Shown here one piece after another: positions 36,121-47,394 of a stretch of DNA of 64,000 nt (within the stretch, counting starts at the first letter, position 1; every line of letters begins with the position of its first letter). A program made the translations under genes and the position numbers. The notes beneath the pieces are model-generated. The model saw only the letters and a program-made list of their open reading frames with translations. It made no database searches and had not been told where the DNA came from. The DNA is from Adenanthera pavonina (lineage: Eukaryota; Streptophyta; Magnoliopsida; Fabales; Fabaceae), in the NCBI GenBank assembly GCA_026686845.1, contig JAIVEN010000020.1, positions 8,211,501 to 8,275,500 on the forward strand, in the 5' to 3' direction.

Positions 36121-37546
36121 ATGGATATTGAAGGTAGCTCTAAGGGATCTATAACTTTGTCCAATTCAAGTGAAGATGATTATGAATTAGCAGAGTTAGC
36201 ATTAATTAATATGATATGTGAGTATGAAAGTAAGTTTCTTAACAAGGTTCCAGTTCATAATTCTGCATTTATAGGTTGAGAATTTGTTAGTGAGCTCTTA
36301 CAAGGATCAAGAACTAGTTGTTATGAATTGTTGAGAATGGAAAAGACCTGTTTTATCAATTTATGTGATGAGTTAAGGAGTAAAGATTATTTAATGGATT
36401 CAAAAGAGTTGAGCTTGGAAGAGAAAGTTGCAATGTTTTTATACATTGTAGGCCATAATCTTAGACAACGGGTAGTTGCAGACCGTTTCCAACATTCGAC
36501 CCAAACTATTTCTTATTATTTTAAGCAATGTGTCAACTAGGGAAAGAGATCATCAAGCAAGAGACCCGGGAGTTGCCTGACAATGTTAAAAATAATACAA
36601 AGTATTATCCTTGGTTCAAAGTAAGTTTTAATATTTTATAGTTATTGCTTATTATTAATATTAACATAAATATTACCTATCATAATTATATATATATTTG
36701 AATCAGAACTGTATAGGTGCAATTGATGGGACGCATGTTAGTGCATGGGTGCCTGCTGAAAAGCAAATATAATGCAGAGGATGAAAAGCATCCCTCAGAC
36801 AAAATGTTATGTTCATATGTAATTTCAATATGATGTTTACCTATGTTTATTCAGGTTGGGAAGGCAGTGCTCATGATGCAAAGGTTTTGTTAGATGCAAT
36901 GACCAATTCTAATGCAAATTTTCCATGGCCTCATGCAGATATACATCTAACTAAAATGTTTTTTTCCATACCATTTCTTTTTTTCTTTAGTTCATTTAAA
37001 TGAATTTATTCATGTATATATTTAAACTAATGTTTTATTATTTCTTTAGGATCATATTATCTTATGGACTCTGGATATCCTTGTAATGGAGGTCTTCTTC
37101 CACCATATAGAGGAGAAAGATATCATGCACAAGAATATCGAGGAAGAGGATGTCAAGCTAGGAGTCCCAAAGAGCCTTTTAATTATTGGCATTCTTCTTT
37201 AAGAATGACGATTGAACGTTGTTTTGGAGTATTGAAGGCTCAATTTCCAATTTTAAAATTAATGTCATCATTTGATCCTTTAAAACAACGTTTTAGAGTA
37301 ATAGCATACTGTACTATTCATAATTACATATGTAAGTGGAGTCATTGTGATAGGCTATTTAGAGAATGTGAGAACATGAATCCTGAAGAAGTAGAGGACT
37401 TGGCTAGCAACACAAGTGTAGAAAATATGGGTTATGATATGGAAAACTTGTCAAGACTATCTGATAAAAGTGCAACACAAATGGGAACACTTCACTATCA
37501 TCTTGCAGCTTGGATATGGCTAGAATATATCAATTCTTCTAATTAG
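36121..37546 (+). pseudogene. PIF/Harbinger DDE transposase
   Basis: The ATG at 36121 opens a frame with the DUF8040-type N-terminus (LRMEKTCFINLCDELRSKDY, FLYIVGHNLRQRVVADRFQH). An intron lies at 36621-36706, then NCIGAIDGTHVSAWVPAEKQ. After a frame change comes GWEGSAHDAKVLLDAM, another intron ending at 37049, then LMDSGYPCNGGLLPPYRGER and MTIERCFGVLKAQFPIL. All three catalytic acids are present: Asp 36725-36727, Asp 36875-36877 and Glu 37214-37216. Damage includes TGA at 36277-36279 where Trp is expected, a frameshift near 36535, stops after EKQI (about 36770) and an unclear donor near 36930. The C-terminal ~150 residues are open. The enzyme would cut at TNA targets; this copy cannot make it. 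Confidence 0.85.
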
Positions 37547-37845
37547 CTAACTTTGTACTAATTATATAAATATTACTATTGAAACTTCATTTAAAACTAT
37601 GTCAATTTTACTGTTGCCTATGTGATTTATATTGATAAAATGAAGGAGTTAATTATCATAGTTAGGCAATATGTATTGGGTCTATAAATGGAGTTGAAGA
37701 GACAAGAAATAAAGGGTAATTCAATATGCCAGCAAGAACTTGTAGCATATTTCACCCATTGTAACCTTCAAACACCTCACTTAAGGCTTGCCTTACAAAA
37801 TTTTATTATTAAAATCAATCTATTATACTATAGTAAATATATGAT

Positions 37846-38083
37846 GGAAAATCATTTAAGGTGGTTTGGGCATGTATAAAGAAGAAGGCAAGAGGAGCTA
37901 GTGAGGAGAGATGATCAAATGACTTGAAGCCCTATCAAAAGGCGTAAAGGAAAACCAAAAAAGACACTAAGAGAAGTTATAAGGAATGACCTTTTGAGAA
38001 ATGATTCATCTGAGGAGATGGTATTTGTATGATCCATGTAGCTGACCTTACATAATGGGATAAGGCTAATGCTGTTGTTGTTG
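37846..38083 (+). mobile_element. RTE-type LINE 3' fragment with TSD
   Basis: The 5'-truncated insertion encodes the C-terminal end typical of plant RTE elements (HLRWFGHV, EELVRRDDQM, RRKGKPKKTLREVIRNDL, then ADLT-like and HNGIRL) and ends in (GTT)n. A perfect 20-bp TSD (37826-37845 and 38084-38103, starting TACTATAGTAAATA) flanks it. Several stops interrupt the frame. It landed in the 3' non-coding part of the Harbinger element. Confidence 0.9.
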
Positions 38084-38425
38084 TACTATAGTAAATATAT
38101 GATATTTATTGTTTATTCTGGTAAAATTTTATTATTACATTGGTCTATTATATTATAGTAAATTAGTCTATTAAATCATCGTTAAAAAAGTGCTAATTAT
38201 TGTAAAACATGTTTTATAAAACAAGTGAATCAAACAAATTTACAATTTTTTTTATTCTCAAAACAAATTTTTCAAATGAATTTTTTTATTTTTCTGTTTT
38301 TAAAAATAGTTTTTAGAATATTGAATCAAACAAGTTTATTTTTTATTTCTAGAACTTATTCTAGAAAACACTTCTACAGAACTGTTTTCAGAATATAAAA
38401 ATAGAAAATATAATCAAACAGACCC

Positions 38426-38555
38426 TCACTTTCTAGGACTGTTCATGAACCATCCTGGAAAGTTCAATTTCTATGACTCCTACTTCTACCACTCCACAAT
38501 AACAATCCTAGAAAGTCTTTTTCAATAGTCCTAAAAAGCCTTTTCTGTATTATCT
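38426..38555. mobile_element. CACTA-type subterminal repeats, part 2, and degenerate right end
   Basis: Continues the CTTTCTAGGACTGTTCATG and CAATCCTAGAAAGT motifs of 31975-32099. It ends AAAAAGCCTTTTCTGTATTA, close to the CACTA end at 3712-3732 (AAAAAGCCTTTTTGTACTAG), but the final TAGTG is changed. The exact end is uncertain. Confidence 0.5.
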
Positions 38556-39187
38556 TTTTTGAATTTAAAGTTCACAAGGAATGCTTAGGGAAGTATGTCA
38601 ATTTTGACTTCCTTACCCTTATTTCTATACTTTTTCTTGTTCAATCCAAGTAAAAGAGACACATAACAGAAACTGAAGATAAAAAGTGTAGTAAGTTACC
38701 TCCGACATTATTGCAACAGATGTAGGATCAATGAACATGCCAAGCATAGTCTCTCACTTTTATTCCTTCTACAGTAGCACCTACTTTGATAGCTTTTATG
38801 GCAACAAGAAGAGAGATACATAAGAACCTATGAACTCTTACTTTAAATTCACCAAAATATGAAAATATTACTCAAGCCTCAATATCAAAATTTTCTTTTA
38901 TTTTAGCTCCTTATATGATCAAAACAAATAAAACTAGATCATTCCCTTTACTCAGTATCAATCAACAAGGTCTATTCTATAGCTAAAATAATCAAGAGCA
39001 AGGTGAGAGTTCAGCCCATACCAATAAAAGAGTTGCTAGAGAATCTTAGAACACTTAACAAACCAGAATTTTGACATTAAAAAATGGCCATGTGAAGCAT
39101 TTTTTTAAAGCTCAAACAGTATGTATGCATGTGCAACAACTAAACCTTGTAGCATGTCAAGTTTCCACACAAAAATCATGGGCATAT
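38556..39187. other. No gene supported
   Basis: A minus-strand stretch near 38700-38760 reads MLGMFIDPTSVAIMSE before a GT donor and looks coding, but a stop lies directly upstream and no acceptor is clear. Nothing else is recognised. Confidence 0.25.
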
Positions 39188-41751
39188 TGTAGCACCCTAC
39201 TCTAACACACCTCCAATTTTGACTTGTTTCTTCAAAACTTGATCAAACAAGACCAAAACATCTCAACTTAACTCCCAAAATATCAAAGCAACGAAAAAGC
39301 ACCAAAAGGACACTAGAACAGACTTGGGTAGTGGCTTACTATAGTATCACCGCAACCCCTACCGAGAAGTAGCACTTGGTGCCACGACCAAGCTGTTGGC
39401 ACTGTGGCACCCCTTCGCTAATGCCATATCAGTAATTTGCAACCTCCGGGTGAACTTTCGACGCGCATAACTTTATACTCCAATCTCTTATTAATTTGAT
39501 TCCAACTCCTACAAGTCAATCTTGTCCCAATCTATCCATAAACACCAATTTCACTCAATTCCATCACTATATGAAGATTTTGGACACCCAACACCATTTT
39601 GGCCACTTTTATGACCAAAATTTGCCATAAACCTCTTCTAATTGCCATCAAAGGCAATTTGACCATTATGGACCATTCACACAGGTCCTAATTGACTCAA
39701 CCAACTTATCGAAAGAGGTTTCACTTCAAAGAAATAATTTCTCTAAAATTTGACCCCCCTTGAACCTTGCATTCACATAATGGGCTGTATGCCCAAAACT
39801 CATATACTTGACCCAAAAACCCCTTTTGGGCTCACACATGACCATTCTATCTCCCAAACACTTATTCCAATGACAAGGACCCATGCCAAGGTCCACATTC
39901 TCATCACACATATACACCAATACATAAACATACATACCACATCATCTTCCACATCATTCCATATCAATGACCATCATCATACATGTGCATATCATGTCAC
40001 CATCCTCATTACAATCATCATGATCCTCAGGTCAATTACAATTGTACTATCTTACTTGGCACAACATACATAGACAATATAATATACTACCATGACTTGA
40101 ATATTCTCTCATTTGAGACACTACTCCATTGTCTTCTCTGGACTAGTACCAGAACCTTCATCTGAAATATTAGTTCATAGGAAAGGGGTGTGAGACAAAG
40201 TCTCAGTAACCGGAGACAACCACAAGCAACATATATACATATATCTCATACAATAGTGCACATGAATGCAACATGTAATGTAATGGAATGCATGTCTCCC
40301 TCACACACAACTAGAACCATGAGCTGGTGTCATCACAGGACATTTCATATAGGTGACTCTCTTCCAATAGTCGATGGAGACTGATTTCGGGATATCACCA
40401 AGCTCACCTCACACTAGTGCACCCAGCCAAAGGTAACATTAATGCTTGTATCGTGGCTTTCCTTCCTCTTGACAATCGTGAATTGGTGGTGATTTTAAGG
40501 AAGATTTAGTTCACTGCCACCTTGCTCTCCTAGCTATAGGAGAAAATTTAGCAACAAGGATCCCTTTGTTATTTCACCCATATCATATCATATCATATCT
40601 CATCATATCATATCATATATCATCATAACCACCCGATCCACATTTTCCTCACAATGTTCATGTCGTGGTAATGTTTGTGCCATAACATCATATAATCATC
40701 ATCATTCTCATGTTTCTCAATGTCATGCTATGAAATCATGTAATGTCACATCATCATCATATATAATCATCATCATCTACTATAATGTCTAATCGTGTAT
40801 ATACCACGATATATAGAAAAACCATACACACACATAATAATATTGTGGTATAAATGGAAACATGCATATATATACATATACACTAACATAAAATACATAC
40901 AATACAAACACCCAATTATCTTAAGATGTCAATACTACACACAGATTCCACGTGCTTCTCAGACTATCCAACATGACTTGTCTTCCTTCGATCAACCAAA
41001 CAACCTCTACAATTTCATAATATCTTAATTAACATAATATACAGTTTGACCAAAATCTATAACTCTACCAATTATGCTTAACCCAAGATTCCAATACCAT
41101 TTTCATACATAATTGAGCTCCTAAAGATCATTCAAACTCTAACCAACCACACATATTTTGGATTCCATTTTTCCTCAACCGAAAATAACCTAGGGTTAGG
41201 CTTAAACTGTACATAGTCCCTCTAAAACTTATATCCAAGCATCATAAACACTAAATCACACTTCATGGATCCCACTTTATCCATTTTAATTGGTGGGTTT
41301 CAGCCAAAGCCTAAAACCCAAATATATACCCAAAAAATTCAACTCAAAACCGAAGAAAAATGGAGAGGGAGGATCAAGAACCACTAACCAACAATTTATC
41401 AAGCTCTCAAAGGTTCAAAATCACTCCCAAGGGTTGGATTTCATAGACCTTAGCTCTGCTTCTCCAGTTCTCCCTCCGTTTCTTTCTCTGCTTATTGTCT
41501 AAAATGATTTTATTTTAAGCAAATGTCTTGACTTTCGCTATGGCGTGGGTGCTCTCAACTTGAAAATTTTAAAAGATCTCAAGTGTCTCTCACTACAGTG
41601 GCTCTGTTCTTCGCCGCAGTGTAGCCCTTTGTTGTTTCAAAAATTCAACTTTGCTCTATTTGGTTTCTTTCTCTGGTCCTACTCATAACACCACATATAC
41701 TTCCCATTAGTCCAAGACTGAGTGCAGGATACTATAATGAGGGTTGCTACA
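39188..41751 (-). mobile_element. Family-D solo LTR
   Basis: It starts TGTAGCACCC and ends GGTTGCTACA, with TSD CATAT (39183-39187) and TATAT (41752-41756), one mismatch. The landmarks are the GTGAGACAAAGTCTCAGTAA palindrome near 40187-40210, the ACCACGATAT..ATATTGTGGT stem (about 40803-40850) and (ATC)n-rich DNA near 40580-40780. No internal domain is present. Confidence 0.8.
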
Positions 41752-41756
41752 TATAT

Positions 41757-43435
41757 GGAGTAGTATTTTTATTCAAAGCAGGATTGTAATAAGTGCAGCA
41801 AATAATATAATAGTTTCAAGATCAATAGCCTATAGTTGCCTAGGAATTGCACTCAACCACAAGGGCTAAATGGTTCAACTTATACATTAAGATTCAAGAA
41901 CATGGACCTATGTGTATATATGGTTCAATTTCCCCTCACAAGGACTAAATTGTACTCAATCACTTTATGTATCTCTCCCTAATCAACTAAATGTTGCAAA
42001 ACAAATCTACATATAATTTCATTTGAATTCAAAGACAGGCATACAAGTTAATCAACCAAAATTTCATCAGTGAGGAATTTTATTAACCACAAGCAGAGCA
42101 AGATAATGAAAACACATGAAAGCAGGTGAGATACATTATAGTAAAGGCAAAAATCACTTCCTCAATCTGCCATAAAGATTCCTTAACAAACTTGGTACTT
42201 GCAACAATATATGGTAGTCTGTGCTAGAATTTTGCAGCTGAAATAATAGTAAATATAGTAGGATTCAGATTCAGTTAAAGAACTATACCTTACAAAGTTA
42301 AAGCAACACATACACGCATACACAAAAAGTAGTTCAGCAGCTGAAGGAATTTAAGAATAGGCCACAAGAGGAGAACAAGTACTTTGCCTTATTTTTAAAG
42401 TTATAGTGAATCCAAATAACAACGAGCTTAACAAACCTGTGCAAAAAACAAAAGGTCCTAAATACACAACTTGACTTATAGCATATATTCCAGTTATTAA
42501 TGCATATTACCTCCCAATGATATAAAAGCAATTGAACCAATGAGAGACAGTGTCATCCAATAAATCATATTTGCATGGCTTGAAAAAGATATGCTGATGA
42601 AGCAAGTGTTTCAAAGCTTTAAGAGTTTTACTATTTATTTATTAGTGGTTCATTTTGTTATATGTCTTAGACTATTCTTAAAGATACAAAATCTAAACAT
42701 ACATACTGAAAATAAATGAAGGTCTTGGCAATAGGGAAATATGCATACTATATAATGAGAAGAAAAGAAAAATCAATTTAGTGTTAAAAGTCCACATCAA
42801 CTTGATACACAAGCTTGAAGGCCATACCAACAAATGATACTATAGTTTGCTATATGATTCAATCATATTTGGCAACTTGACACCTAAGACCTAAGGCAAA
42901 GATTTAATATAGCTTTAAAGAAATATTAACAAGCTTTTTAATTGTCACCTCCATCATTCTAAAAGACCTACCTCTAAAACCAAAAAAGAAAAAATGAAGG
43001 GTTTTCTTAAACTAGTAGTGGGGTAAACAACCAACTTTTCAAAGTTTTTTAATTCATAGTAAACTATTAAAAAAAGGAATCAAGTTTGGTAAGTAACACG
43101 AAAAGTCAGAGTATTTACCTTTGTTTCTCCCCAAATACTCCATTTTCGATCTATCTGATAATAGATCATGGAATAGAAAGGAAAAATAAAAATCAACACA
43201 CTCAAAAAAATATCTTGTATTATTTTAATAAGCATTACAAGTCGAAAGTTGGAGCCTCAAATGAAAGGATATACAAATCCCAGTGCAAAATACACTATTC
43301 ACATGAGTTGTTAATAGTAAATTGTTAATTTAAATCACAATATTTATGACGTATAAATATTAAATAGTATGGATTGTATAAGAATTTATAGATATGTAAG
43401 TATAAATATAAGTAGAGGAAAGTGAAAAATATTCA
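41757..43435. other. No feature recognised
   Basis: AT-rich DNA with only short, protein-unlike ORFs on both strands. Confidence 0.4.
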
Positions 43436-44988
43436 TGGTCAAAGCATTTGTACTTGCATTCCTGGCGCTTCCTCCATCAATAACTAACTTGCGAGACTTA
43501 CCTCCGCACTTCACAAAAGTTTGAAAGGTGCTTGTTTTCTTCCAAAAGTCATCATGCGAGTGGACAGATGTCATGCACCTCATCACACCCATGTGTATTG
43601 TCTCATAATCATCCACAATAATCTCCGCATCCATGTCTAAAGGACATTTAATGGGGTCAATCACCACATCAGCATCTACCACTTCATCCTTTTGCTCAGC
43701 TGGGCATTCAAGAAGTAGAGCATGTTGTGGAGACCTTGATATGATGTAAACTTTATAATAACATTGAAAACACTCAATGGTGGAACCACTAGGGTAGAAG
43801 TTGGATCTTGTCGACTCAGTATTCTTAGATGTACTTCCATTAGGACTAGTTGTCTAACTAGATTGAAATGAAGAACTGGTCTTAAAAGGAGGCACTTTAG
43901 TAAAGTGATTGGATTGTGTGAAACTATGAGTCCAGTGCAAATCTATGCCTTAGAAATCTGTATGCCTAGTAGATGAGCCTCTAAACAAAGACTCTACCTC
44001 TAAAGCCTTATGATATGCTTCTTCAAGAGATTCAGGAAGATTTAGTTTAAGTTTTTGCTATATATTAACTCAAAGACCGTTGACAAACTTTTGAATTGTC
44101 ATCCAAGGGTCTCTCTTAACCTCACATCGAATCATGAGTTCATCAAAATAAGTCATGTAATTAGATAATGGGGTGGCCTATCTCTAGTTCAGCCATTGAT
44201 TCAATGGCTAACTCTTGTACTAGGTAGATATATATTTCTCTTTCAACTTCATCTTCATCTCTGCCCAAGTATTAATTGGGGGCTGTCTAGATGCTCTAAT
44301 TTCTATTGCTCATTCTGCTAATACTTCTTGGTAGAGTTGACAAGCTTGATCTTAGTGAAACAAACATGATGCATATCGTTCATCTCATACTGTTCAAAAT
44401 ATTCTTCCATGCTAGACAACCAATCCAAGAAGGTGATTGAATCTAATTGGCCATTGAACTCAAGGGTTTTGACTTTGAACTTCTCAGAGATGCCATCTAG
44501 CTGAGTTTGTCTATGACTAATCCTATGATTTCTAAGAGGTGATTCATATCGTTCGTTATAGTAATCTCTTGCCTCATGATCAACCCAGTGATCTTCTACG
44601 TAATCTTGTTTGGAGTCAAAAGTCATGTGAGAAGGATCCTTGAAATTCATATTTCTGTTGCCATTTGTAAATTGATGATTCCCAATAGATGGAGCCCTTG
44701 TATTACTAAGGGAAGGAGTATATCCACCCCCTACGTTGATTTCTCTACGAACTTTTGAACCTTCAACTGTAGCTTCTGTTGTATATTGATTGTCTTTGCC
44801 TTTAAGGGTCTGTATAAAGTCCACATACATCTTCTTCAATTCTTCCATTCCATGAGTTGTTTCCTCTATCTTCGGTCCATGGTATCAAACCTCTAATTCA
44901 TAATTTCAATTGCTTGATCAACATATTTTGTGCTATATCTCTCGACTTCTTCTTGTTGATTTTGAGTTACTTGGGGGCTTTTGGTCAT
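43436..44988 (-). pseudogene. gag: Truncated gypsy gag-protease
   Basis: The minus-strand frame starts at the ATG at 44988 (MTKSPQVTQNQQEEVERYS). After a frame change it continues with MEELKKMYVDF at 44848 and the Retrotrans_gag domain (KVKTLEFNGQLDSITFLDWL, SSMEEYFEQYEM, and further, WMTIQKFVNGL). A decayed zinc knuckle follows (CFQCYYKVYIISRS: the His and last Cys are lost), then a pepsin-type protease start, LVIDGGSARNASTNAL. Homology stops near 43436; RT, RNase H and integrase are missing. Many stops and shifts are present. It belongs with the LTR at 45444-45786 and looks like a chromovirus (inference). Confidence 0.8.
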
Positions 44989-45423
44989 GGTGGACTTATA
45001 TTTGCAAGCAAATTTGTAACTTTAAAGGCTCAAGAATGGAATTTTACCCTCAAATAAACTTCTCGATGATATTTTTGCAGCTAGGATAGGTAGGGAGGGA
45101 AAGAACTTTGTGAAACACGGTGAAAATTGTAGAAAAATTGAATCTCGAATGGCTATACAGATGGCATGTGGGGCAATGCTTGGGGCAACTGAAGCCCACG
45201 TGCAGGGAGGGTTATTGACATGTGAAACCACATGGCAGGGCCGCTGACAATAGTATTCAGTGGACAAGTTGGATTCCCTCCTGCAAGTTGAGCGATGAAG
45301 GCGGTTTGTTGATCAGACATCAGCACCTAGGGCTTCTAGCTCTGATAGCGAAGGGGTTAGGGTTCCGACAAGTTTTTTTATGGGTTTTTCGGCAAGGGAA
45401 GTGTGGAAAGTAGCATGAGGAAC

Positions 45424-45441
45424 CTGATCTAATATCAAATT
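45424..45441 (-). other. Decayed primer-binding site of the gypsy element
   Basis: On the minus strand TTTGATATTAGATCAGG follows the LTR by two bases. It resembles the initiator tRNA-Met site TTGGTATCAGAGC with three to four changes. Confidence 0.5.
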
Positions 45442-45443
45442 GA

Positions 45444-45786
45444 TGTAGGACAAGGTAGGGGAAGGGTAAAAGATAAATGAGAAGAGTAGAAAATTAAAAA
45501 GAAGAGGAAATTCACTGAATAATTCTCAATAATATTCATTCAATAGGAAAAAAGAGATGATCATAATAAGTAGTTCCTGGGCTTATTTATAGAGCCTTAA
45601 ACTTTAATTTAACTAAGATCCTAAAATAGTTTAAATCTAAACAATAAATATTAAACTAAATTATATCTTAAAATATAAGATAAAGATAATTCTAAACAAA
45701 ATAATTAAATCTTAAAAGAAAAAATAAATTCAAAATAAACTAATTCTAAATAACCTAATAATTATTTAATTATCCCTTCTGCATCA
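45444..45786 (-). repeat. Short gypsy LTR (343 bp)
   Basis: The sense strand starts TGATGCAGAAGGG and ends CCTTGTCCTACA. A TATA box (TATAAATA, minus strand, 45584-45591) precedes AGCCCAGGAACTAC. The short length and adjoining gag suggest a Reina- or CRM-like chromovirus, but only one LTR is present in the window. Confidence 0.7.
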
Positions 45787-47394
45787 TTAAGCTACTCAAA
45801 TAACAAGTGCAAAAGCACATATAAAATAAGCTATACTAAAGTTAGAAGTTAGTGGTGACTCTGGACAAGAGAGATCACCTAGGATTATTGTTGCTAAACT
45901 TATTTCATAGTATATGAATTGCCTACTTTTAATTGCTTATAATGGTATTTAGTACTAATATAGGATTCAATTTTACTTCAAAGTATCTCGCAATCTCAAA
46001 GACCTAATTAATTTACCAATAATCTCTCGTAAGATTTATTAATTAGCAACATTTAGGGCACATTTAAATTGACTATGTGAAGCCAAGGAGTGTATCTCTA
46101 TCTTATTAGCAAAATCATCCACTCAATAATGCTACAACTTCAAGTTCCCACACAACCCAATTGAAAGTCTATCCTAATTTTTCCATCTTTAGGCTCCATT
46201 AGAATACCCAAATCAATCCAAATAGATGGCTAATCAATATGGAAGCATGAAGAGCACAAATAGGGTCAACATAAATACCACTATATGACAATAGAGAGTA
46301 GAAAACATACACTAATCCATAAATAAGCTACAACAATCCTAGATATAAGAATTTTGAGCACTAATGATTTGATATACAATGAAATAAACCAGCAAATGAA
46401 CACCAACTATCAGAACAATGAAGGAAATTAGAAGGATAAAAGAAATAAAATTCAAACATTGAAGCCCAAATCTCTTTGAATCTTCAACTAGAAGCCTCCT
46501 CAAGCTCCAAACCCTTGCTCCATGGCTTTGTTGCGCCCCTTATGGTCCATAATGAATGCTAAAAATGAAGGAAATGAATAAATATCCAAAACCCTAAACA
46601 TTTTGCACTTAATTGCAACTCTGCGTTTTGTTGACAATGGTGGGTACCACGATTGGGTAACTTGGCACCACAGCTAGCTAAGCTTTCTAGAGAGAATTGA
46701 GCATTTGTTCCTTCCTAGCCACAGCTAGAAATTTGACAGCTGCGGCTAGCTATGTTTTTGCTAGCCCTTCCTTCCTATCTTGCTCTATTTTGCTATGGTC
46801 CGACTCTTAGTGCTTGCTTAATTCCTTGTTCAAATACTTTTATGGCTCTTCCAAAAGGTTTGAGTGGCATCAATTCTCCTCTAAAAGTTACACCTACACA
46901 GTGGCAAACAATCATGAACTACCAATGAATCAAAGAAAAAGCAAGAGTGTGCACAATTAAGCGATAAAATGCTATCATACAACACCTCAATCCAAAATAC
47001 ACATTTTCCTATTTTTGAGTCACTATCATTACAAATGAAAACCAAATGTATATAAAACACATGGAAAATGTGCTGAAATGACATAAATTTCAAAAGGCCA
47101 ACAATAGACTTGATTCTTCAACCAAAATATCCCTACTAGAAAGCAAACAGCTATGAGCTACCAATAAGCAAAGGCAAAGATAAAGTGTGCACAATTAATC
47201 AATAAAGTGCAACCAAAAAGCCTTTGATTCCAAAATCCACATTTTTTTTTAATTTGAGTATGTATTATCTACAAATGTACACCAAAAGTATATATAACTC
47301 ATGGAAAATATGTTGAAATTACATGAATTTCTGGAGGTTAACAAATATATATGTCATTATTAAATATATCCTCTACAATGCAATGATGATAATT
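45787..47394. other. Repeat-like DNA, no gene
   Basis: Reads like an old LTR or internal retroelement DNA (for example the ATCTCGCAATCTC and TCTCTCGTAAG motifs at 45985-46035) but no family could be assigned. It contains the tandem pair at 46898-47342. Confidence 0.3.
46898..47342. repeat. Tandem pair of ~205-bp units
   Basis: 46898-47102 and 47142-47342 share, in order, TACCAAT(G/A)A, AGTGTGCACAATTAA, CCAAAAT(A/C)CACATTTT, ACCAAA(T/A)GTATATA and CATGGAAAATRTG..GAAAT motifs. Identity is about 75% by eye. Confidence 0.6.

Larger units (their letters stand above)
32100..38425 (+). mobile_element. PIF/Harbinger transposon (6.3 kb)
   Basis: Terminal inverted repeats begin GGGCCTGTTTGGTA (left) and, on the opposite strand, GGGTCTGTTTGATT (right). 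Flanking trinucleotides TGA (32097-32099) and TCA (38426-38428) fit the TNA target of this superfamily if one has mutated. It carries the two genes expected of an autonomous element, a Myb/SANT-like ORF1 (34856-35847) and a DDE transposase (36121-37546), both in plus orientation with introns. Stretches 32104-34855 and 35848-36120 are non-coding; an RTE LINE fragment sits at 37846-38083. Coding regions are broken by stops, so this copy is dead but could be mobilised in trans if its ends are recognised. Confidence 0.8.

Noticed and set aside
38690..38765. Minus-strand exon (MLGMFIDPTSVAIMSE)
   Set aside because: A stop lies directly upstream, no clear acceptor exists, and there are no neighbouring exons.
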